Positions 41,696 to 49,017 of a DNA stretch of 64,000 nucleotides are shown piece after piece. The position numbers were made by a program, and so were the translations under genes. Position 1 is the first letter of the stretch. The number at the start of each line of letters is the position of its first letter. Source of the DNA: Actinomadura oligospora ATCC 43269 (GTDB lineage: Bacteria; Actinomycetota; Actinomycetes; Streptosporangiales; Streptosporangiaceae); contig NZ_JADG01000011.1 in the NCBI RefSeq assembly GCF_000518265.1, positions 1 to 64,000 on the forward strand. The letters are read 5' to 3'. The notes beneath the pieces were generated by a model. It was not told where the DNA came from and made no database searches. It saw only the letters and a program-made list of their open reading frames with translations.

Positions 41696-41765
41696 GGGGT
41701 GAACGTACGGACCGGGGCCGGGCGGCCACATCCGCAGAACTGTGTAGGTGGGTGTGTAGCTCATC
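41696..41765 (-). promoter_or_regulatory. Duplicated upstream region, copy 2
   Basis: On the minus strand this segment begins TGAGCTACACAC and includes ACACAGTTCTGCGGATGTGG before CACCCC-ATG. It aligns with 43297-43367 along its length at clearly more than chance identity. Both lie directly upstream of an adenylate-forming homologue. Confidence 0.55.
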
Positions 41766-43296
41766 AGGACAGCCCCGCACGCTGCAGCAACGCCCTGCGG
41801 CGGACGCGGCCCGAGGGGGACCGCGGGATCAGGTCGACGACGTGCAGGGCGACCACCCTCCGGTAGGACGGCACGTGGCCGTTGACGTAGGCGAGCAGCT
41901 CCTCGCGCGAAACCGGGCGGGTCGCGACGACGAACGCGTGCGGCGCGAGCCCGACCTCCAGGTCCGGGACGGGCACGATGACCGCGTCGGCCACGGCGGG
42001 GTGCGCGGCGAGGACGGTGTCGGGTTCGGCGGGCGGGTCCGGGCGGCGCGCGCCGAGGCGGCCGAGGATGTAGACCCGGCCGTGCTCGTCGGCGAACGCC
42101 TGGTCGCCCGTGGTGAGCCAGCGCACCGGGACCGCGGCCGCCGACGTCATCGGCAGCCGCAGGCACAGTTCGCCCGGCTGGTAGGCGGGCTGGTCGGTGC
42201 CGGTGGCCGGGTCGACGACCCGCCAGGCGACGCCGAGCAGGCCGCGGCCGACCGAGTCGAGCGTGCCCTCCTCCACCCCACGCGGATTGAGGTGGGTGAT
42301 CCCGGCGGCCTCGGCCGTCCCGTACGCCTGGCGGACGGGGCAGCCGAGCCGGTTGGCGCAGGCGCGCGCGGCCTCGGCGGACAGCGGTCCGCCGGCGCTG
42401 ACGACGGCGCGCAGCGAGCGCAGGTTGTAGCGCGGGACGGACCGGTCGTAGGCGAGCACCTCGACCAGCCGCGGCGGCGCGAGCAGGACGGTGACGCGGT
42501 GGTCCTGGATCGCGCGGAGCAGTTCGTGCCGTCCGGCCCCGGCGAGCGTGACGACCGTCGCGCCGAGCCGCAGCCCGGGGTTGAGCAGGCCGTTCAGCGC
42601 GATCGGGTCGGCGAGGGGCAGCGCCGACAGGACGGTGTCGGACGGTCCGACCAGCCCGGCGTCGGCGACCCGGGTGATCCCGGCGACGACCTCGGCGTGG
42701 GTGAGGCGGACGGCCCGGGCCGGGACGCCGTCGCCGCGGGTGCAGGCGACGAGCGCCGCGTCCCGGGCGGGGTCGACCGGGACGTCCGGGGCGGCGGCGC
42801 CGGTGTGCAGGGCGGCGACGGGCTCGACGTCGGGCTCGTCGCCGAAGCAGAACAGCCGCCGGACGGGCCGCGTCCGGACGGCGGCCTTGGCGATGTCGAG
42901 CAGCACCGGCCAGGTGATGACGACGGAGGCGTCCCCCCCGGCGAGCAGGGTGGCGAGCTCGGCGGCGGACGTCGTCGGCCGCACCGGCATCGGGGTCGCG
43001 CCGGCCGCCGTGACGGCGTGCAGGGCGACGACGAACTCGGGGCTGTCGGGCAGGTGCAGCGCCACGACCGTGCCGGGGCCGATGCCCTCGCGGGCCAGCC
43101 CGGCCGCGAGGGACCCGACGGCGGCGGCGAGGTCGGCGTGGCTCATCGCCCGGTCGCCCATGGCGTCCACGACGGCGAGGCGGCCGCCGACGCGCTCCTC
43201 GGCCGTCGTCACCGCGGCGGGTGTCATGCCGAACACCGCACGGGACACCGTGACCGCCGAGTGCCCGGCGGTCGCGTCCACACGCATGCAGATCAT
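41764..43296 (-). CDS. Adenylate-forming (ANL) enzyme homologue with degenerate motifs
   Basis: 510 residues with the overall ANL fold: ATP-site A5 QAYGTAEAAG, A7 LTTGDQAFAD, A8 GRVYILGRLG and a C-terminal lid. But the A3 phosphate loop reads CTRGDGVPARAVRLTH instead of a Ser/Thr/Gly-rich loop with Lys, and the A10 catalytic Lys is Arg (SGRVRRRAL). This suggests weak or no acyl-adenylation. It is downstream of a LuxR-type regulator and upstream of a truncated paralogue. A substrate-sensing or altered-chemistry role is possible. Confidence 0.75.
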   Translation of the reverse strand: MICMRVDATAGHSAVTVSRAVFGMTPAAVTTAEERVGGRLAVVDAMGDRAMSHADLAAAVGSLAAGLAREGIGPGTVVALHLPDSPEFVVALHAVTAAGATPMPVRPTTSAAELATLLAGGDASVVITWPVLLDIAKAAVRTRPVRRLFCFGDEPDVEPVAALHTGAAAPDVPVDPARDAALVACTRGDGVPARAVRLTHAEVVAGITRVADAGLVGPSDTVLSALPLADPIALNGLLNPGLRLGATVVTLAGAGRHELLRAIQDHRVTVLLAPPRLVEVLAYDRSVPRYNLRSLRAVVSAGGPLSAEAARACANRLGCPVRQAYGTAEAAGITHLNPRGVEEGTLDSVGRGLLGVAWRVVDPATGTDQPAYQPGELCLRLPMTSAAAVPVRWLTTGDQAFADEHGRVYILGRLGARRPDPPAEPDTVLAAHPAVADAVIVPVPDLEVGLAPHAFVVATRPVSREELLAYVNGHVPSYRRVVALHVVDLIPRSPSGRVRRRALLQRAGLS

Positions 43297-43367
43297 GGGG
43301 TGGACGCTACGGGCGGCGGCCCCGCCTCCACATGCGCACGATTGTGCACGTACGTATGTAACTCAGC
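43297..43367 (-). promoter_or_regulatory. Duplicated upstream region, copy 1
   Basis: On the minus strand TGAGTTACATACGTACGTG and CACAATCGTGCGCATGTGG lead to CACCCC-ATG. The pattern TGAGYTACAYAC...RCACARTYSTGCGSATGTGG is shared with the copy at 41696-41765. It overlaps the end of the regulator gene and probably contains a promoter or operator common to both ligase homologues. Confidence 0.55.
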
Positions 43368-46191
43368 GGAGCTGTGGCTGGTCGGCGAGGTTGTGGTCCA
43401 CGGCCCAGACGGCGATCTGGGCGCGGGAGTTGAAGCCGAGCTTGGTGAGGATGTTGGCGACGTGCCGCGCGGCCGTCGCTGGGCTGATCACCAGTTCCCG
43501 CGCGATCCCCTTGTTGCTCAGCCCGCGCGCGATGAGCTGCGCGATCTCCCGCTCGCGCGCGGTCAGCGTGCTCGGCGGGGTCACCGGCGCGGTCGGCGTG
43601 CCCGCCGCGCCCGGCGGGGTCGGGAGGGGCACCGGCGCGGTCGGCGCGGTCGGCGGCCGGGTGTCGGGGGGCGCGCCCTGGGGCGCGTGCGCGGCCGCGG
43701 GGTCTCCGTCCGCCGCGTGGGCCGGGGGCGCGCTCTCGGCGGCGGTCGTCCGGGGGGACGGCTCGGACGCCGTGCCGGGGGTCTCGGCGTCCGGGGCCTC
43801 GGCGTCGGCGCCGAGGGCCAGGGCGATGGCCTCGTCCGGGCCGAGGGAGCGGCCCTCGCCGAACCACTGCGCGACGACGGGCTCGCCCATGGCGCGGCGG
43901 ATGGGCTCCAGGGTGCGTTCGGCGCGGGCGCCGTGTCCGGGCGTCCGGGTCACCGGGGAGCCGGACGTGCCGGGTGCGTGGGCGGGACCGTCCGGGTGCG
44001 GGGTGTGGCGGCGGGCGGCGTCGGCGCGCAGCCCGGCGGCGGCGCCGGTGAGCATCACCGCGCCGCGCTGGTCGCCCTCGAGCGCGACGAGTTCGGCGAA
44101 CGCCTCCAGGCCGCGCGCGATCTCGGGGCGGACGCCGGAGGCGCGGCTCAGCCGCAGCGACCGGGCGAGGGAGCTCCGCGCGGCGGGCAGGTCCCCGGCG
44201 GCGAGCGCGACGCGTCCGAGCCCGGCGAGCGCGCGCGCCAGCTCGGGCCGCGCCTCGATCTCGACCAGCGGCGGCAGGGCCTCGGTGAACAGGGCGCGCG
44301 CCCCGGCGGCGTCCCCGCGCAGCTCGGCGATGCGGCCGAGGCCGATCAGCGCGTGTGCGGCCCCCCACAGCTGCCCGATCTCGCGCATCACGGCCAGGCC
44401 CGACTCGTACGCCTGGGCCGCCTCGCGGGCGCGTCCGGAGCGGGCGAACATGTAGCCGCGCGCGATCATCGAGTAGCCGCGGTTCCACTCCTGGCCGGGG
44501 GCGCCGGTGAGGGCGTCCGCCTCGTCCAGGCGGTCGGCGGCCTCGGCGTAGCGGCCCGCGCGGGTGTGCGCCTCGGCGAGGGTGATCAGGGACGCGGCGG
44601 CCATGAACCCGTCCCCGGCGTCGCGGCACGGGTCGAGGGCGCGCTCGGCGAACCCGGCGGCGCGCGGGAAGTCGCGGGCGCTGAGCGCGAGCTGCGCGCG
44701 GCCCGCGAGGGCGGGGCCGAGGACGATCGCGGGCAGGCCGCGGCTGCGGGCGAGGAACCGGTCGGTCCACTGCGCCCACTCGGCGACGCGTCCGCGCGCG
44801 ATCCAGTAGGAGCGGAGGGCCGTGCAGATGCGCAGGCCGCCCTCGACGTCCTCGCGATCCAGCGCCCAGGACAGCGCGGCGCGGATGTTGCCCAGCTCGA
44901 CGTCGCAGCGGCGGAACAGCACGACCCGGTCGTGCCAGTCGCCCTCGGCCTCGGCGAGCGCGAGTTCGCCGTCCCGTTCGGCGGCCTCCAGGACGCTGTC
45001 GCGGTGCCGGTCCCGGACCTGCTCCTCCTCGCCCGCCTCGGCGAGCCGCTCGGCGGCGTACTGCCGGATGCTGTCCAGCAGCCGGAACCGGGTCTCACCC
45101 GCGATCTCCTCCTCCCCCACCACCAGGGACTTGTCGACGAGCGCGGTGAGGACGTCGAGGACGCCCCGGCGGGTCAGGCCGCCCGCGGGGGGCTCGGGGC
45201 CCTCGTCCAGCTCCGGCAGGTCGGGGAGGTCGGGCAGATCCTCGGGGAGATCGGGCAGGTCGGGGAGGTCCGGCAGGTCCTCGCCCAGGTCGGAGGCGAG
45301 GTCGGCGGCGAGTCCGGCCGGGTCGGCGCAGACGCGTTCGGCCTCGCCGAGCGTCCAGCCGGTGAACACCGACAGGCGGCGCAGGAGGGTCCGCTCGCGG
45401 TCGTCCAGCAGCTCGTGCGACCAGTCGATCGCGGCGCGCAGCGTGCGCTGGCGGTGCGGGGCGGTGCGGGCGTTCGCGCCGAGCAGCCGGAACCGGTCGG
45501 CGAGCCGTCCGGCGATCTGCTCGACGGTCAGGACGCGCAGCCGGGCGGCGGCGAGCTCCAGGGCGAGCGGGACGCCGTCCAGGGCCCGTCCGACCTCGCC
45601 GACCGCGGCGGTGTTCTCGGGGGTGACGGCGAACTCGGGCCGGACGGCGCGGGCCCGCTCGGCGAACAGCCGGACCGCCTCGTCGTGTTCGAGCGGCGGG
45701 ACGCGCCAGACCGTCTCGCCCTCGGTGCGCAGCGGCTCGCGGCTGGTGGCGACCAGCCGCAGGCGCGGGCAGCCCGGCAGGAGCGCCCCGGCGAGTTCGG
45801 CGCACTCGGCGACGACGTGCTCGCAGTTGTCCAGGATCAGCAGGACGGCCCGGTCGCCGATCGCGTCGGCGAGGGTGACGGTGAGCGGGCGGCCGTCCTC
45901 CTCGGACGCGCCGAGCACGGCGGCCACGCGGCGGGCGACGACGTCGGCGGGCCCGCCGGGCGCGATGTCGGCCAGTTCGACGAACCAGACGCCGCCGGGG
46001 TGCGCGGCGACGACGCCGTGCGCGACGTGGACGGCGAGCCTGGTCTTGCCGATGCCGCCGGCGCCACAGAGCGTCACGGCGCGGGTGGTCTCCAGCAGGC
46101 CGCGCAGGTCGGCGACGTCCCGCTCGCGGCCCACGAACACGTTGGGCTCGGCGGGCAGGTTCGTCCCGGCGGGCGGGTTCGGCGGTGTCAT
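43363..46191 (-). CDS. NB-ARC/TPR LuxR-type transcriptional regulator
   Basis: 942 residues. Walker A GAGGIGKT (43-50) and the LLILDN Walker B near 130 mark a P-loop signal-transduction ATPase. A winged region, a tandem Asp-Leu-Pro repeat near 300-330 and TPR helices (about 450-740) follow, then a Pro/Ala linker and a C-terminal LuxR helix-turn-helix (LTAREREIAQLIARGLSNKG, AARHVANILTKLGF). Large regulators of this type integrate ligand signals with nucleotide state. The ATG at 46191 follows GGAGG. It probably controls the two ANL homologues downstream and may act on the divergent SMC operon. Confidence 0.88.
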   Translation of the reverse strand: MTPPNPPAGTNLPAEPNVFVGRERDVADLRGLLETTRAVTLCGAGGIGKTRLAVHVAHGVVAAHPGGVWFVELADIAPGGPADVVARRVAAVLGASEEDGRPLTVTLADAIGDRAVLLILDNCEHVVAECAELAGALLPGCPRLRLVATSREPLRTEGETVWRVPPLEHDEAVRLFAERARAVRPEFAVTPENTAAVGEVGRALDGVPLALELAAARLRVLTVEQIAGRLADRFRLLGANARTAPHRQRTLRAAIDWSHELLDDRERTLLRRLSVFTGWTLGEAERVCADPAGLAADLASDLGEDLPDLPDLPDLPEDLPDLPDLPELDEGPEPPAGGLTRRGVLDVLTALVDKSLVVGEEEIAGETRFRLLDSIRQYAAERLAEAGEEEQVRDRHRDSVLEAAERDGELALAEAEGDWHDRVVLFRRCDVELGNIRAALSWALDREDVEGGLRICTALRSYWIARGRVAEWAQWTDRFLARSRGLPAIVLGPALAGRAQLALSARDFPRAAGFAERALDPCRDAGDGFMAAASLITLAEAHTRAGRYAEAADRLDEADALTGAPGQEWNRGYSMIARGYMFARSGRAREAAQAYESGLAVMREIGQLWGAAHALIGLGRIAELRGDAAGARALFTEALPPLVEIEARPELARALAGLGRVALAAGDLPAARSSLARSLRLSRASGVRPEIARGLEAFAELVALEGDQRGAVMLTGAAAGLRADAARRHTPHPDGPAHAPGTSGSPVTRTPGHGARAERTLEPIRRAMGEPVVAQWFGEGRSLGPDEAIALALGADAEAPDAETPGTASEPSPRTTAAESAPPAHAADGDPAAAHAPQGAPPDTRPPTAPTAPVPLPTPPGAAGTPTAPVTPPSTLTAREREIAQLIARGLSNKGIARELVISPATAARHVANILTKLGFNSRAQIAVWAVDHNLADQPQLR

Positions 46192-46393
46192 GCCCAGCGG
46201 CCTCCACAACCTCCGGCGGTGCCGGATCGGGGGTGCCCTCGGCAAGGGAGCTCCCTGGTCCCGGGTGGTCCCCTGCGAGTGTTTCACCCGGCCGGGGGCC
46301 GCGTCCCGGATTCGGTACGGAGATCTGTCCCCCGCCGCTTTACCCACGGACCGTAACCGGCCCGGGCGCCCGGACGCCCCGGCGGGCGGCGAT

Positions 46394-46417
46394 CACTCTC
46401 GGTGATCACCGAGAGTG
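46394..46417. promoter_or_regulatory. Perfect 24-bp palindrome between regulator and SMC operon
   Basis: CACTCTCGGTGA is followed immediately by its exact reverse complement TCACCGAGAGTG. The centre is about 77 bases from the first gene of the SMC-like operon and 214 from the regulator start. A gapless 12-bp dyad is a strong operator for a dimeric repressor. Confidence 0.65.
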
Positions 46418-46482
46418 GGCGAAACACGCCCGGAGCGCTCCGATTCCACCCTCGGGGCCCGGTGGCCTTACCGTGGTTCGCC

Positions 46483-47721
46483 GTGTCCCACCACCCCTCC
46501 GAATCCGCCGCGGGCGGCCCGCCGACCTTGGACGACGCGCTCGTCGGCGAGGCCGTGCTCGGCGTGTACCGGCAGATGTTCGCCGCGCTGGCCCGCGACA
46601 GCGGCGCGGTCGTGGACGACCCGGAACTCGTGGACGTCGCCGAGACGCTGCTCGCCGCGTTCGCCGACGCGGGCGAGGAGGGGCTGAGCCGCGAGCAGAT
46701 GCGGTACGTCTGCCGCCGCTACCCGGCCGAGGTCTTCGAGAACCGGCTGCGCGTGCTGCGGGGGCTCGGGGCCGTCCGCGAGGTGTTCCCGAAGCCGAAC
46801 CAGCTCCGTTACCGCGCGTCGTTCACCTCCGTCGTCGGGCTGATGTTCGTGCGCCGGATGATGCTGGACGGCGGCCAGTCCGAAATGCACCGTTTGCTGG
46901 CCCTGGAGCAGCTGAACGTCGCCGACCCCCGGATGACGCCGGACCAGGCGCGGGACGGCGCGGCGGGCCTGGCCCGCGCGTTCCGGCTGTGGAGCGTGGA
47001 GCTGCTGACCCTCACCAACGGGACGATCGAGGAGCTGCGCGAGCAGGCGCCGAAGCTGTGGGGCACCGAGGAGATCCTGCAGCGGGCCGAGCGGCTGCAC
47101 GGCGCGATCCTGCGCCGCTGGCCGCAGCTCGACCGCGCCTGCACGGACCTGCGGACCGCGATCTACGCCTATGGGGACGCGTCCCGGCGGGCCGCCGCGC
47201 GGCTGTCGGACTCGGCGGGCACCACCCGGAACCTGACGCTCCTGCCGCCGGAGACGTGGCGGACGTTCGCGCGCACGGCGTCCCGGGACGACCTGGCGGC
47301 CGTCCTCGAGGGGTTCGTGTTCGACGCGGCCGCGCCGTGGCACGAGCCGTCCGCGGTCGTGCAGGCCGTGGAGGACGGGCCGCGGGCGACCCCGCCGCGT
47401 CCGGCTCCGCCGCGTCCGTCGGTGCCGGACCCGGGCCTGTCGGACGACACCGGCGGCGACGCGACGGCGTCCGAGCGGCTGCGGGCCGTGGCCGAGCAGG
47501 CGCTGCGGGGCCGCGACCGGGTCGCCGTCGAGGACGTCCTGGCGCAGGACTGGGTGACCGCGCGGCGGCTTCTGGCGGACCTGTCGTCCGCGCACCTGCA
47601 GCCCGAGCTGCCCTACCGGCTCGTCTGGTCGGACGGTCTGGCCGTCCGGCCGGAGGGGGCGCCGACGTGGATCTCCGCCGGGGTCTTCGAACGGACCGAT
47701 GGTGAGAGGAGCGACGCGTGA
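46483..47721 (+). CDS. SMC-operon gene 1: kleisin-like/winged-helix protein
   Basis: 412 residues, no known family recognised. Residues about 25-110 look like a winged-helix region (PELVDVAETLLAAFADAGEE, LSREQMRYVCRRYP, VLRGLGAVREVFPKPNQLRY). A long helical middle (about 115-290) resembles the helical part of MukF/JetA-type kleisins, and another small helix-rich domain closes the chain. The GTG at 46483 has TACCGT about eight bases upstream. Its stop overlaps the GTG of gene 2 (GTGA). Kleisin role is inferred from position and architecture. Confidence 0.6.
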   Translation: MSHHPSESAAGGPPTLDDALVGEAVLGVYRQMFAALARDSGAVVDDPELVDVAETLLAAFADAGEEGLSREQMRYVCRRYPAEVFENRLRVLRGLGAVREVFPKPNQLRYRASFTSVVGLMFVRRMMLDGGQSEMHRLLALEQLNVADPRMTPDQARDGAAGLARAFRLWSVELLTLTNGTIEELREQAPKLWGTEEILQRAERLHGAILRRWPQLDRACTDLRTAIYAYGDASRRAAARLSDSAGTTRNLTLLPPETWRTFARTASRDDLAAVLEGFVFDAAAPWHEPSAVVQAVEDGPRATPPRPAPPRPSVPDPGLSDDTGGDATASERLRAVAEQALRGRDRVAVEDVLAQDWVTARRLLADLSSAHLQPELPYRLVWSDGLAVRPEGAPTWISAGVFERTDGERSDA

Positions 47722-48260
47722 CCGAGCCTTCTGTGGACGCGGGGGTGCTCGCTCGCGCGCGTGCGCGCGTGTTGAGAGCGGCGTCGCAGCCGGTGTCCGA
47801 GCCGACGCCCGCGGGGCTGAACACCGCGTCCGACGGTGAGCGCCTGTGGCTGCTGCCCGCATGGCCGGACGGCGCGACCCCGGCGCTGCTGGACGAGTAC
47901 GACACCGCGCCGATGCCGATGGACCGGTCGGGGCAGGCGCGACGCGTCCTGGCGGCGGCGCTGCGCTGCTGCTGGACGCGCCTGGACGACGCACCGTGGC
48001 CGGGCGAGGCCGTGCCGGTCCCGGCCGTCCTGGAGGTGTACGGGGGGATGTCGCGGGGCGACGCCGAGCTGGCACGGCGCTGGGCGACCGGCGAGCTGCG
48101 GCGGTTGTCGGACACCGACTGGCTGCTGCTGGACGAGTCGGCCGGGGTCGTCCGGCCTGGTCCGCGGGTGGCGCTGTGGCACGACGACACCCTCGGCCCG
48201 CTGCGCGACCTGCTGCGCCGCCTGCCCGAGCCGCCGCAGGGGGTGATCGCGGGTGAGTGA
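47718..48260 (+). CDS. SMC-operon gene 2: small winged-helix-like protein
   Basis: 180 residues, not recognised. The pattern VLARARARVLRAA, AAALRCCWTRLDD and LARRWATGELRRLSDTDWLL with a PGPRVALWHDD strand is compatible with a kite- or winged-helix-type subunit that bridges a kleisin and an SMC. GTG start overlaps gene 1; its end overlaps gene 3 by eight bases, indicating stoichiometric coexpression. Confidence 0.6.
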   Translation: MTEPSVDAGVLARARARVLRAASQPVSEPTPAGLNTASDGERLWLLPAWPDGATPALLDEYDTAPMPMDRSGQARRVLAAALRCCWTRLDDAPWPGEAVPVPAVLEVYGGMSRGDAELARRWATGELRRLSDTDWLLLDESAGVVRPGPRVALWHDDTLGPLRDLLRRLPEPPQGVIAGE

Positions 48261-49017
48261 GCCGTTCGAGCCGCTGCTGCGGTCCTACGACGAGCGGCGC
48301 CGGTCGGAGCTGGTCGCCGCGTACATGGCCGTCGAGCACGCCGCCGAGCCGGTGCCGGAGGCGCGGTTCGCGGCGCTGCGCGAGCCCGCGTCCCGGCGGA
48401 CGGTCGAGGCGATGCTGAACCTGTCCGGGCGCACGCTGGTCCGGGCCGGGCGGACCGAGTGGACGTCCGGCTACCAGGACGACGTCGCCGCGGAGCTCGC
48501 GCGCGATCCCGCGTGCGTGCCGCCGGCCGGGGACCGGGCCGTCCTGACGCTGGTGCTGATCCACTCGGTGGCGATCCCGCGCTCGACCGGCCTGCTGCCG
48601 GACGACACGTGGCTGTCGCCGCATCCGACGCCGCTGGAGGAGCTGCGGCGGCGTTCTCAGCTGGCGATCGGCGAGCTGGAGTCGGCGCTGCGCCGCCTGC
48701 GGCTGGCCGGGCTGGTCGCGCAGGTCCGCGCGGACGGCCGGAGCGACAACGGGGACGCGGGCGGGTTCGTGCCCGGACCACAGTTCCACCGGCTGACGCC
48801 CGCCGCCCGCCGCCGCCTGCAGGAGGAGCTGATCCTCGCCGCCGGGCCGGACTCGCCGCTCGCCGCCACGATCCGCGCCCGCCGTCGCAGCCGCGAACGC
48901 GTCCGGCAGGCCGAACGCGAGGCGACCCGGCAGGCCGCGCGCAGCGCGGGGGGCGGGGCTCGGGAAGTCGAGGCGCACGTCGCGCCGGAAGTCGTCGTTC
49001 AGGGGGAGACATCGTGA
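48253..49017 (+). CDS. SMC-operon gene 3: MukE/kite-like protein
   Basis: 254 residues. Two winged-helix-like units can be proposed (RSYDERRRSELVAAYMAVEH, ELESALRRLRLAGLVAQVRA) followed by GPQFHRLTPAARRRLQEEL and a basic helical tail (RSRERVRQAEREATRQAA). This resembles tandem-WH MukE/MksE subunits. The GTGA overlap joins it to the SMC gene. Assignment is by analogy only. Confidence 0.6.
   Translation: MSEPFEPLLRSYDERRRSELVAAYMAVEHAAEPVPEARFAALREPASRRTVEAMLNLSGRTLVRAGRTEWTSGYQDDVAAELARDPACVPPAGDRAVLTLVLIHSVAIPRSTGLLPDDTWLSPHPTPLEELRRRSQLAIGELESALRRLRLAGLVAQVRADGRSDNGDAGGFVPGPQFHRLTPAARRRLQEELILAAGPDSPLAATIRARRRSRERVRQAEREATRQAARSAGGGAREVEAHVAPEVVVQGETS

Noticed and set aside
41608..46356. 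A 1582-codon plus-strand open frame
   Set aside because: It is antisense to the LuxR regulator and both ANL homologues, which have clear motifs. Its composition (Gly/Arg/Val/Asp-rich, no domains) is the usual shadow of high-GC codon bias.
46394..46417. parS centromere-like site
   Set aside because: The palindrome does not match the conserved parS sequence, and no parAB genes are near.
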